A program made the translations under genes and the position numbers. Below the pieces are notes generated by a model that was not told the origin of the DNA, ran no database searches, and saw nothing but the letters and a program-made list of their open reading frames with translations. Below are positions 36,094-48,800 of a stretch of DNA of 64,000 bases, one piece after another. The first letter of the stretch is position 1; every line of letters starts with the position of its first letter. Origin of the DNA: Siniperca chuatsi (taxonomy: Eukaryota > Chordata > Actinopteri > Centrarchiformes > Sinipercidae); contig NC_058046.1 in assembly GCF_020085105.1 (NCBI RefSeq), forward strand, positions 12,680,175-12,744,174, in the 5' to 3' direction.

Positions 36094-36500
36094 CGTCTCG
36101 CCGGTGAGTTGATCGGATGCGGTGGACATGGTGGAGCAGCAGCCTGTTCTCCGTGAGATGCAGCTTATCGCACCTGCTGTGAGCCTGCCGGAGCCGGGCC
36201 GTCCTTCATGCTGCCTTTACATGTTGTCTACTTCACCCAGCGATGCTCTCACACTCGCTTATGTCTTTGTGCGTGTGTTGTGTTTCTGTGTGATGGAGGG
36301 GAAGAAGGAGGTGTGTCTGAGCCTGCGCTTGTGCGCGTGCCTCTGGAGGCGTGGTTGTGCGTGTTTTTATGGGGGGTGTTCAGTCTCGGAGCAGCAATGC
36401 GGTCTCTCCGTTTGTCTCTGTACATGGAGCCCTGAGGACAACTGCATGGGCATTTCCGGGGGAACTGCTGGCTGTTTGCTCATCCTGCAGTGTAAGGTGC
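36094..36500 (-). promoter_or_regulatory. ajm1: probable ajm1 untranslated first exon and GC-rich promoter
   Basis: The block around 35.9-36.5 kb is richer in CpG than its surroundings. On the minus strand CCACCATGTCC at about 36,121-36,133 has a strong start-codon context. The following 12 codons run to the donor GACG|gtaagg (exon end 36,094). Joined to the acceptor at 33,215, this frame would stop one base before the ajm1 start codon. The exon is inferred from splice signals only. Confidence 0.45.
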
Positions 36501-36720
36501 TTTGTAATCAGCTTTCTTCATCATGAGGCAAAGCAATTCTGACATTTACATTTTTAGAAAGTTTGCAGACCGACTAAAAAAGCTGCCTGCAGAATTGGGC
36601 CTGTCCTGCTCTTCCTCCTACACTATTGGACATGCATTAGACATAGTGAAGAGAAAAAGCAGTTCTGTGCCAATATACTGTAATTTTGTACTTTATTGTG
36701 ATGGAGGTAGATGTGTGCTG

Positions 36721-37033
36721 TAAGGCTGCAACTAAGGATTGCTTTCATTATCCATGAATGTGCCACTTATTTTCTGTTAAGAAATGTCAGAAAATTGTGA
36801 AAAAATGCCCGTTATAATTTCCCATAGCCCAAGCTTACCTCTTCAAATGCCGTGTTTTATTCAAACAACATCATGTATGAGAAAGAAAAGCATCAAATTG
36901 TTACCTTTTAGAAGCTTGAACTAGCAAATGTTCGGCCTTTTTGCTTGAAAAAGATTATTCGATTATCGAAATAGTTGCGATTAAATTTCTGTTGATCAAC
37001 TAATTGATTAATCAACTCATCATTGCAGCTCTA
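36721..37033. repeat. MITE, teleost 'GCAGCCCT' family, nearly full length
   Basis: The element begins TAAGGCTGCAACTAAGGATT and ends ATCATTGCAGCTCTA. Its termini are therefore imperfect inverted repeats of the AGGGCTGCAACTA type, with TA at each edge. Internal phrases include CTTATTTTCTGTTAAGAAAT, AGCTTGAACTAGCAAATG and GATTATTCGATTATCGA. It is the best preserved of four copies in the window. Confidence 0.7.
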
Positions 37034-40000
37034 GTGTGACTGACTGTTTATCCAAACTTGAGCTGTATGGCCAAGAGTTGCTCTACAGAACAACTCTTCA
37101 GACTGTTGACATATTGTACATACATTCAGATTGGCACCTGAAAAAATGCTCTTGTACCCCATGGAAAGACGTCCTTGATACAACCAAATGTTCTTTCTTG
37201 CTTGCACATCGTGTTTGTTGTTGGCAATCTTGCAAGATCAAAAATCAGTGACTTTATGCTTTCCCTAGCCTGCTCTGTGCCACACACATCTGCCCTGAAG
37301 TCTCACCTCGCCACAGCCTTCTGCATTGTCTGAATTGATGATGGGGACAGCTGGCTGTGAGCCCCGGAGCATGTGACTGCCATTTGAAGACTGCTTGCTG
37401 AAGCACTCCCGCGGCAGATAGAAATCACCACAGACGAACTGTGCTGATCAGGCTGAAGATCGCAATGATACTTCGCTCTGACAGAGCTCATTTTGTTACA
37501 GGAAAAAACAGCTTTGCGCTGCTTGTGCACAGTAGATGATTCAGTTTCTATTATCTGTACTTTTCCTGCCTGCATCCTGGTTACAAAACACCATAGCTAA
37601 CCGAGACTCCATCTGTGACATACCACGTGTCTGAGATATGATTCAGAATGACAGTACAGTGGATCTCACATTGTGCCGCATCCAGCATCCCTGAGAGTGG
37701 GATCTATCTGAGCATGTGTGACTCACCCTCTCCAGCACAGTGCATTGGCATCAGTTTGTGTCAGCTGTTGGTTAGCAGGCATAAGTGTCTGTCAGCTGGC
37801 TGCTAGCAGGTGTTTTAGGCACCTCGTAGGCTCTGTGGAGAGGAAATCAATGGCTTTCTGTTGATTAGAGGCCCCTCTGACAGGGATCAATCAGGCTTAT
37901 ACCACCACAAAGTAACAACATTAAAGCAGAACGCTGCTTCACTCTGCCTCCACTGCTCAAACAAGCTTTCATGCTGCTCTGACATATCAGCCATAATGAG
38001 CCATAAGGAAGAATCTGGACATTCTGCTTTGTTCCTACACTGTTCCTCACTCATGCTGGCACAGTAAACAACCTTCAGTTCTCCAGCTGTCTCCAATTAA
38101 CTCTATGTATGATTAAGCAACTCTCTACAAACTTTCTTTCTGATTTCTGTGTTCCCATTGGTGGGAATTACATAAGAGATGCGAGGATGCACACATAGCC
38201 AGGCCCCATTGCTTACAAAGTCCAGCCCAAAATAGCCAGTGTGGCAGGCTAATACAAAGCAACTCTCAGCTTCGGTTATTTTGGACTGTAATGATATGTC
38301 AGAGGAAACAAGGAAAACACATTAGACCGCGATGTTAAGGCAAACACATTTTAGCTTGACTGTTTCACAAGAAATCCCCAGGGAGGCCAGAGATGTTGCC
38401 TTGGGTTCCTGCAGTAGTGAATAATTTACACAGCCAGAATTAGACCTGTTAGAAAGGCACATGTCTGAATGTGGGTGGTTCCTTGAGATCTTACAGGACC
38501 ATTTCATGCCCTGCATGAAATATGTAGATACCCTGATTCAGTGGACTCAGAGGGGAGTGAAATGCAGCAGCGGTGAATCTGAAGACTCAGTGGGAGATGC
38601 ACCCAGTCTTCCCTTAATTCCAAATGAACCCTGATTAAGTCCTCAACAAATTAAACCACTCAATCCTCTCCTTCCAACTTTACTACCCCAGACATAATTT
38701 ACAGTTGTGGCGGTCCATATAGGGTGCACGCCACCGCGTGTTTTCGTGAGGATTTAGATGCGGCCAAGTGAAGTATTTAGATGCTTTTTTGGCTCAACGG
38801 GGAACTGAAGAAGCCACATTGGCGTAGCTTTGATTCCTGGTGGATCAGACTAGATTATATTCAGCGGATTGTTAGGCTTTTCCAGGGTACACTAGAGTTA
38901 GAGGAACTCTAGTGTCCTCATGTAGCTGATAGTGCATGTTGTAAAGGTGGCAAATGTTTGCAAAAGATATGACTTCATGATCACTCCCTGAAGAAACTTT
39001 GACCAAATGAGGCTTGAAGACTAGAATAAAATAGAATAGAATAACCATTTGAATGTAATTTTCCTATGCTTATTTAGCAAATTATGTTTATTTTGGCTGC
39101 ACAAAAAAAGAACATTCCAATCCACTCCAAGTAACACTCATAAACAAATTCATGCACAAGCCAAACCATTTGGGAGCGGTATCCATGGTAACCCACACTG
39201 AGCAGGAGCAAAAGAGATTGAATTGATTTCAAAGGGAATGAAGTAAAGTGCTGATGGGAGTCTTCCATGGAGACTATAAAAATCTACGTCACGAGGATAA
39301 GATGCTTGTAAACCTTCAACAATCTGCAAACGCACCACAGGAGGGATTCAGCAGTGCAGCTTCATATCGACAGTACGTTTAGTGGAAACATACAATGTGG
39401 ATGTCTCTTATGTCCGGGATTATCTCCAGCAGAGATTGACAATTAAAAGTTAACACAAGGTTTACCATAAGGAGACCCCCTCTGGCAGCCTCATGGTGAA
39501 TATAACACAGGAAGAAAGACCTCATGTGGGCATATTCTCAGATCCTCCTTTCAGTACATGTAGGTCAAAGTAAGAATAGTGTAGATATTATTCACAGCTG
39601 CACTGAGCAAACACAAACTCCTCTGTCCTGGTCTCTGGAGTCACAGTAAGACATCCCATGGTGAGTCTTAATTAAATCTTTATTCTACACTCCTCTCTCA
39701 TCCTTCATCATCTACCATTTTGGCTAAGGAATCACTCATGTGTGCAAGTTTATTAAAGGGGAAACGCATTTGGAACGAAGAGACGGGCCTCTTGCTGGGT
39801 GCAGTTTCTTTCCGAGGGCTCCTGGCGGTGTGAATTATTTGTGGTGCATTGTCACTATGATATTGTTATGTAACAACATAGAAACAGAATGCAGTTATAT
39901 TACAGTTAGAGCAAAACTTGCAAATCAGATTTTCAAGCACTGATTGAGGTCAGCAGGAGGTTTTATAATGCAGTGCTGTCATTAAGGTTCCGCTATTCAA

Positions 40001-40308
40001 GATTGGACAGACAACAAATCTTTTGTGCCACGGTTTGGAAGAATCAATGAGGTCCTTCTAAATGTGGATATCTCTCACTGTCCATCCCACAGCAGTACAA
40101 TGCAAAGCAGTACTGAGTTGCACTAATTGTGCAAGGCTGTAGGCCTTGTATAATAGCTGTAACAGCCACTCTTTCCCAATCAAAGACTACCATCTGATTG
40201 CTGAATAAAACAACTGAATTGTGGATTGACATTAGCTTTTCTTTTTAATTCATAAAAGAATGAGAGTGATTTAGAACACTTGGTTATATGTATTCTGTTT
40301 AAGTATCT

Positions 40309-40348
40309 GATATGAATTGTGAAACACATTTGTTTCACAATTCATATC
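40309..40348. repeat. perfect 17-bp hairpin with 6-base loop
   Basis: GATATGAATTGTGAAAC is followed by the loop ACATTT and then its exact reverse complement GTTTCACAATTCATATC. It lies in otherwise plain intergenic DNA. Confidence 0.9.
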
Positions 40349-42540
40349 CCCCATGCCTGGGATTTTTCCCTTTCACATCCTGCGTAGTTTGCACATCCAC
40401 CCATCCAATTATATGTGCAAATCGGTTTTGACACTTAATGTATGTAATTACGCATTCTAGTTGGCAATTGCAGCCATCCAGATGCACCTGTGCTCGTAGC
40501 TTCTCCGGGCCGTTTAAATGGGTCAGCTCTAGAAATATCCTGGCTCAGAGAAGAAGTCGTGAGTGCCCCTCTGCTTTTGTCTTCTCTCTGTCCGTAATAG
40601 AACAAGACTATTGCTGGCAATACCCTTGAATCCTTTATTTGTGACCTGCAAAGTCATAGATGTTGTATTAGAATGATTACACAACACCTCAAGTGTATGA
40701 CTGCAGTGGGAGAAAATCACAATTTCTGTTGTTTTCTTGTGAATGGGTTTGTGAGAGTGAAAAACTCCAAAAACAGCCTGCTGTCTTCTATCAAGATATG
40801 AAACTTTGCTAGTGTAGGCTCAAAATGTGAATTGGTATATGTGAATGATGCTGACTTACAAATATTAGATGCCAAAAAAGTAGAATGTAATTATCTTCCA
40901 GAACATGTTTAATATGAAATCATGTCTTTCCTGATCAGATGAGCATCTTAACTGTTAACCAAACCTAGATTTGTTAGGAGAGAATTGTGTGGCGTGCTGG
41001 GCAGCTAGATAAGAAATGCAAGCCAGCAGACAGAGCTTTAAAAAACACACTGACCTTTCATGAGCGAGCTGCTATATAACATCCTGCCTGCAAATTGCAT
41101 TTTGCACTCCAGACACTTTTGTCTGCTATGAAAACTTTCAAGGGAAAAAGAAATTGATCCAATCCATTGATTGGTGATTAAAATTGAGCTCTCTCCCTCA
41201 CTGCATAAAACCTGCCAACCAAAATATTTTGACAGGTCCAAGTCATTTTATAGCTGGATGAAGGAAAGTAAAATATCTCAATATTAATGTATTTGTTTCA
41301 GCTGTAGACGCAGTCATTGATTTGTACAAAACAAGGCAATGAAACACGGTCATTCTTTTGACTGGGGGGTGCATACAACTATTGGCCTCTCTCAGCTGCA
41401 GCTGCTGCATTTAGATTTGCAGCCCTAATGAAAGTATAAAAGATACTGGAATATAATACATGTGTTTTTCCTTAAACACCATGAATTAGGCCTTTATTCT
41501 AAGAAGAAAAGATAAACTATCATGAGTGGTGTTCAGGGGGCCATTTGTTCATATGTGCCAGATTAGTTTTGTTTAATAGGATTATGCACACATTGGTATT
41601 TGTGTTTTCTGTGTGATTATGACTCAGAATTGTGGAATTAAAATGTACGCCTCAGAAGACACAATGAAAATGAGACCCCATTGCAGTTTATAACACAGTA
41701 GAAGACAAAACTCCAATAAAACTAATCTCTGCAGCATTGCCAACATAACAGTTCAATAGTCAATGACTTACTAACATGCAATTTTGTAACAAATAAAAAT
41801 CCTAAGCAGTTGAACTGTAGCACTGGACTTTTTTTGAGAGGGATGCACTTCCAGTCTTTGCTGATATTGAGCTCATGTTCCTGTCAAATTTGAATGCACA
41901 TATTGTACGTTACTTTGGACAAAAGCATTTGCCTAATGTAATGTCGTGAATGGTTCTGATCAAACAGATCATAGAGACATAATAGGGTATGCTCGTTACA
42001 CCAGTGTAAAATGAATTATATAACCTGATTCATCTTGTGCAGAATTGAAAGCTATGGCAGTCAGACTGCAGGCCCACACCACCTTGTGGTCACATTAGTA
42101 TGACTTCTATTACAACTACTGTGCAAAACGCTGTTCAGCTGAGCAAAGTGTGCTCAGCTTACAGCTTGTAACACACATATCATCCATTCCATAGCATGTT
42201 TTATTGCTTTAAAAGACTTTTTCAGCTCCTTCCTGACCTCACATTTTAGAATTTTTACTAGCTTACAGTACGAATAGCAAGACTGGAGCAACTCCTACCT
42301 TTTTAATATTTATTGATTTGGATGTCATGTCAGGTCAAGACAGTTTCATGTTTAAAAAATATTATTGTCTCAGAGGCTTTAATTTGTACAACAGGTGATA
42401 ATGGAAGAAACCTCAGGAAGAGCAACAGAGGAGCAGTGCCTCTTCCAGGATGGACAGACATGCTTAATGGACAGACATTATTGAGTAAAACTTGAACCTG
42501 AAATACTCACTGTTCCATAATCAGTCAACAATAACAAATA

Positions 42541-45500
42541 AAACATGTTGGTCATAGACTTTATTGGACATGTGCATGTTTTAATAACATACTCATTTTC
42601 ACATAATATAGCTACATTGCATATAACATCAAATCTTTTTTTTACATTTAATTCAATAATCCACCATGATTTACATTATGCAATATCTTATTTTTTGATT
42701 GACAAAAACCTCAGCTTTTTGATTCTTGCACTTACATTTATGATGTACGTTTTTAAAATCAGGCAGGCATCGACTGACAATCATTTCCACTCAAATTTGT
42801 AAGGATTTAATCTTTTCACACTGATTATACAATGCATTTAGAAAACAATAAAACTAGTTGTAACAAAGAGAAGAATGAACATTCACTGTCAGATATATCC
42901 ACCATAAATAATGTAAACTTTTAAAAAGAAAAAATGTGAATATCAAAAACATAAATACATAAAAGTACTTCTTTGCACTTCTGTCTCAGCTCATCCTGGC
43001 AGTCTCAGGAGGTGCCATGGAAAATGGTATGTCTTAATATGGCCAAGAGGCCTCTGAGTGACAGAATGACAATTTTCAAAGTTAACCATCCATGCTAATT
43101 ATGATGGCTCATTTTCATAAATTACACACTCAGTGTAACAATTACACAAGGCTGCTCTTACTTATTCTCTTGGTAGTAGGCTGTGCCATGATAAATCTGA
43201 CTCCTCATGTACTGACACTGAGTCACTGTAAGATTTAAAAATGAAGCCCCTGAATCACTAATGCATAAACTTGTACAAGCCCCAGATAATCTTGCCTCAT
43301 AGAAAAAATTGAAGCATGTACAAAATAATTTAAACAAAAAATAAAAAATTTAAAAAATAAAAACTCAAACGTTTAGAGACACATAATATCAACAAGCACA
43401 AATAGCAGCAGGGGATAAAGGTGACGATCTGCATCACTCAGAGCTCTGTACAACACATCTATTTGGTTTGACCAGTTACAGAAAAACATTCAGACATTTA
43501 TGCACCATTGAGCACAAGGGGTCACTGTGGCTACACAAATAGACTGATAAACACAGGCAGCATGGAGAATCTGCAGGGGAACCAGGACTCCTTTATACTT
43601 TTGGCTATTGGGTCTTCTCTAAAAAGCATGATATTGCCATACTACATCGACATTCGAATGGAAAGCACTCCTTCTGGAAGACATTTTAAGTGCCTGGAAA
43701 CAGAATAGTTTTTTAGTAACAGCTCAGATTTTCAGAGTAGTGATCAAAGAAAGGGTTGACAGTGCGAAGAAGGGGTAGCAGGAAGTGTTCAATCTAATGC
43801 AGAGATGCATCCCACAGTTGACATTCCTGTACCTTTACATTATTTCCTTTCATTATTGTATAGCCTCTTCTTACAGACTATGAACCCGTTGAAAACTGGG
43901 AGGCATATATGGAAGCAGAAACTCTGCTGCACTGTATGATACAGACTCAGGGTTGACGTTACTTAAGTGCAAAATCACAATGCACTGACTAACTGCTAAA
44001 CCCTAAAATCAACCTGACATAATCAACTAACTTACAGTACATCCACTAAATTCGTAGCTGGTTTACAGTCAGAAGTTTTTACATTGCATTGCTTTGAAAT
44101 CAAGGGAATATGAAATGACACTGTCTGTAAAGAACCTAATTTTTCATTAACTGTGCCTGGACAGTTGCCAACCCTGCCTATGCTGTATCTTACTATACCG
44201 CACCTGTCACAGACACAGCAGCACCCCAGAATCAGAACATCAAGTTGTTGCTTTGTCAAGTGGCAGAGGAATAAACCTGAAAATATAGACTTCATACATC
44301 AGTCAGTGTCACTGTATTCAAGTATATTTTTTGCAGTATACTCTGTGTGCAAATGCATCAGAAATAATAGAAACATTCTACCTCATTTAAATGCATGCTT
44401 TTCCTTCATTATTGGAAAACAACCACAATAAAACTGTAATGGAAGACCCTCACCCACATACAAGTGTCACAATCAATTGGACATCCCTGAGACAACTCCA
44501 TTTGATCTGACGTTCTTGTCTGCGTAAGGCATGCTTTCAAGGTGGAGAGCTTTCGGGCTTTTGTTCTTGTGCGACAAAAAACGGGAAGAAAAGTGGCAGC
44601 AACAACATACTCACAACACCTACTAGGTTACTTTACTAACTAATTCAACTACATGTGACAACACAGTTACAAGCGCCAATGTCAGGGGTTGGAAAATGCA
44701 ACCATTGCCTCCTGTTGACATGCAGCTAAGACATCACCATGAGCGGTCAACAGCTCGAACAGATCTAGCATTAGCTAACACTGGACATCCTATGAGCGCA
44801 GCTGTGCTGAGTAAGGGACTGTACAAAAATGATTAGGGGCGGAGTTGGTCAGAAAAGGTGGAGGGTATTGTATTTTTTATTTTTGCTAAAGGCAGGGTCT
44901 TATTTTTTTCTGACCCCACATTTCTATTTTATTTCATATTTTATATTTGTGAAATTACATAAAAGAGATCGAACAGTTAAATCAAAAAGATGTTTTTTTA
45001 TGTGTGTCATGGAGGTGCATTTTGCCATATGCAGAGGATAAGGAGTGGGGTGAAAATATTGCAGTGCACAAACCCTTCAGCACAGAGCTGTCGCTTGCTC
45101 CATTTTGTGGCTATAATAACAGTTTATTAAGCAGCTCTTTATTCAAAAATAGAGTGGCTGTATTTTTGCTATTTTGTTATGTTTACCATAAATATATTAT
45201 TTTCAGGTGTTGAATAACACGGGGGCTTTTTATAAAATAAAATATACGATTCAGCACTCCTCCACACCCCAATCATTTTCGTACAGTCCCTTAATTCATT
45301 TGGTTGGTCGTCAAACCAACCAAAATTCGAACATAGAGATCACAATGAATTTACGGCACCAACAAACAAGTGGGAGCAGTGTTGTGTTCTTTTGTTTCTT
45401 ATTTTTATATACGTGTGTTCATGCAAATACAGGCTTTTGTGTGGTGTTGTTTTGTGTGACATGATGAGTAGATGACTTACTTAAGCTTGAGACGAGGCAA

Positions 45501-45725
45501 GGAATGTTTCAGTCATCAGTGCCTAAATTTACTGTGTATTCTACTTTTTGTTCATTTTAAAAGATTTTAACTATTTAGGCAGTGGGTGTCAAGTTTGTAC
45601 ATTTTCATTTCATGAATTGGAGATCTTGGCATCTTGTTGGTCCTTGTTCGTTGGGGGAATCTGCCCTTCAGTTTGCCTGTCCATCTTTCTGTCAGTAGGA
45701 GGAGGGGAGGGGGGCTTATGCCATC
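42541..45725 (-). other. syn1: probable syn1 3' untranslated region
   Basis: About 3.2 kb of AT-rich non-coding sequence lies downstream of the syn1 stop codon. A clear minus-strand polyadenylation hexamer (CCAATAAAGTC) lies at 42,560-42,565, and other hexamer-like sites occur nearer the stop. No other gene was recognised. Confidence 0.45.
42560..42565 (-). terminator. syn1: candidate syn1 polyadenylation signal
   Basis: AATAAA on the minus strand in the context CCAATAAAGTC, about 3.2 kb past the stop codon. Use of this site is inferred. Confidence 0.4.
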
Positions 45726-45861
45726 TCAGTCTGAGAAGAGACTGGCAAAAGATTTGCGTAGATTGCGTATGGTTTCAGCCTTCACCTCATCCTGGCTAAG
45801 GCTGGCTCGTGGCGCTGGGGTTTCTGGAATGTTGAAGGTATTGGTAAGAGACTGGGACTTG
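45726..45861 (-). CDS. syn1: syn1 last exon: domain E
   Basis: Acceptor tttatag|CAAGTC, then 44 codons [15 protein letters not shown]...SFASLFSD and TGA. This is the conserved C-terminal domain E of the 'a' isoforms of synapsins. Confidence 0.93.
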
Positions 45862-48800
45862 CTATAAAGAGAGGAAAATGGCAATAGAGGAGAGGGAGAG
45901 GCTATTAAAGTCATGCAGCAAACCCATGGAACGAAAAGACTGGAGCACGGCAAGACAGAGAGAGAGACGGGAGAGAAAAGGCTTAGTAAAAGATGATAAA
46001 AGCGCATTCCTTCCCTATGGTCATTCAGTATTACCTTATCATTTTAAGTTAGCTTTGATATGATATGAATAGTGAATGACTTTTCTGGATGCAAAGTGAT
46101 GCATGTTTTTATCAGGGATTGAAAACAAGTGTTTCATGTTTCTATTTCAAGAGAGATAATGCAATCTAATGAATATAATCCAAAATCAGGATTATGTGAG
46201 TCATTTGTCCATGAAAACCATCAGCTGGAGAATGTATTGACCACTAAGGTAGAAGCAATCATACAGATTCTTTTGCAGCGAAAACCTCTGACAAAATTTC
46301 TAGAGCGTTCAACAAATACATATGAAATGTAAGTGTACAGCTTTGATAGCTTCTAAATCAAAATTAGTTATATACGTTGTCAGTAGTAGTAGTAGTAATA
46401 AATTGTAATAAATGTTTTGGAATTTTGCTTTATCTTTTTTATATCTTTCAGCCAACAGTACAACACAAATCAGTACAGTTTTGCATTATTCATCAGGTGA
46501 TTATTTAGATTTTATGCAACAATAAATTTATTTTTTTCTATTTTTCATTTGACAGCATATTTGACAGTGGGAACTTTTAATGCAGTGGTTCAAATTCCAT
46601 ATAGTTATAAAATATGTTGACACAACCCAAATTATTTTACATAATATGACAATAATATTGCATATTTGAATTTTTTATCAATAATTATTAAAAATCAACA
46701 TGGCAAAAGTGATATTTCTGTTATAAATTAATGATTTGTATAACAGCACATCAACTGAAAAAATTTGATATTAAATAACTAATTTTTTAAAAACATCTAA
46801 AAGTTTATAAAAGATGAAAACATACAGAGTAATTATCTATATCAATAGTTATTTACATTTCTCTGTCCATGCTTGCAACAAAGAGAAAACTGATTTAAAA
46901 GTAGGATTTAGAGAATTTGTTCACCTGTGTCCTAGAACATGGATTGTGACAGATGTGATAGATTCATCATGGTTATGAACAACTGTAAGCCAGCTTCTGC
47001 TTGTTGTTGTTTTAATGTATCACAATTTCTCCAGACAATCTGAAATGTTGTTTTGTGAAACTGCTGCTGAATGACTGAAAAATGTAAGAATCAATAAATC
47101 ATGCGCATTCAGGTGAATCATTCGTCGATAAAGAGCATGAATAGATTTCCCATGTGGCATGCGTATCTCAATGCAGGCAAAAAGTAAGAAAGGATCTTCC
47201 GTTCAGGTCTGCTGTGAGGTTCACTTTATGAAAAATGAGAGGAAACTGATCCCATATCATTTACCATATACAGTTACTTACTTTAGTTGTGGAGAGCCGC
47301 CCATAGCCGGGTTGTCCTGACTGGGCTTGTGTGGCGGCTGAGGCTTTTGCTGCAGCGGGGGTCGTCCTCCTGGGCCCCCATGGCCTTGAGCAGCAGGTCG
47401 GGGCTGCTGGGTGGTGGCTGCTCCTGGACGACTTTGCTGGCCAGGAGCCCTCTGTTGCTGTGGTCCCCCCTGTGACTGTTGCCTAGGGGGCTGGGCAGGC
47501 CTCTGCTGCTGGGGTTGGCCTGCTGGAGGTTTCGGGCCAGGGCCCCCTGCAGACGGTTTCTGCTGCTGCTGGGAGACAGACTGTTGCCTCTGAGCTTGAG
47601 GTGAACCTCCCTGGCTTCGCTGAGGAGAGCCCTGACCAGAAGGAGCTCTCTGGCCTTGAGGAGCTCCCTGACCTGGTGGCCGTGGCTGGGCTGCAGGTCC
47701 TTGGTTAGCCTTAGCCTGGGCACTGGGGTCACCAGTAGCAGGGCTGGTAACAGACTGCTGGGCCTGTGCAGGAGGTTGGCCTTGAGGCTGTGGGCGCTGC
47801 TGAGATGGGGGACTTTGCTGAGGACCACCTGCAGGAGAAAAATGAAAGCAGCATTCAAATACTCTTGCCTTGACTTGGAAATAACGAAAAAATATTTATT
47901 AAAAAAACCAAATGGTATCATTTCACTTATTTTTTTGTTATTGTGAAAAAGTCAAGTTCTTACCCTGAGGTGAAGGGCGCTGTTGAGCTTGTGGTACTCT
48001 GGGCAGTGAGACAGGCTGAGGAGACACTACTTTCTACAAAACACACAGGTGTTAAAATGGCAGAGAGTAAACTGTTATCAAACAACGAAGGGAAAAAAAT
48101 AGCTAATGATAGAAAATAATATTGAAAAAAATCTCGCTGTAATAATATCTTAATTTGATCAGAAAAATGTTCTGCCACAAGATGTTAGATATGTAGAAAG
48201 CCTAGCATTAAAGGTGCTATTGATAACATTGATAACATCCAGCCATCACAATCAAGTTGCCCTGCATAAACTTGTAACGTTACTGGCCCCAGGCCATCGG
48301 TTAAGTTTGACCCTGGCCCACTTCTAAATCCCCTGTGATACGCATTTTCATTATAATGTTACATTGTCTGAGGGAACTATAACATTAGGTAACTGGAAGC
48401 AACCAGCTAATGTAGCTCCTCAGGGATTGACGCTGTTAAGGTAGTTGTTGTTTATTTTGTTTAAATATGCAGAGTTTAAATTTTATGGGTTATTGTTGTT
48501 CAGACAATTAAGCTAATATAGCTAATATGTGCTAACGTCAGTGTGCGTTTTTTCTACGCTAACTGGTAACTATACCACGTGATACTAACGTCATTTTACT
48601 ATTGGCTCACAAGCCTTGTTAGAAGCAGGAACCAAACGTCAGACATCTCACACAGAGATAAACAAAACATTCATTTTGGACCCATCAAATTTTTTTAAAT
48701 GATTAATTCACAATCATAGTATTTCTTTTTAAGAAAACTGATACTTTCATTCCGCACCTTTCTAAAAGCTCTGTGGATGTTTTTTTTTAACATATTCATA

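Larger units (their letters stand above)
36501..42540. other. intergenic between ajm1 and syn1
   Basis: No gene was recognised on either strand. All open frames are short and lack family resemblance. The stretch contains one MITE copy (36,721-37,033) and one perfect hairpin (40,309-40,348). Confidence 0.55.

Noticed and set aside
36122..36526. 134-residue open frame on the plus strand in the GC-rich block
   Set aside because: It is antisense to the proposed ajm1 first exon, lacks family resemblance and is best explained by base composition.
47283..47921. 212-residue open frame on the minus strand over syn1 exon 12
   Set aside because: It uses a different phase from the synapsin domain D frame and joins intron sequence. 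The correct phase gives the Pro/Gln-rich domain and splices in frame to domain E.
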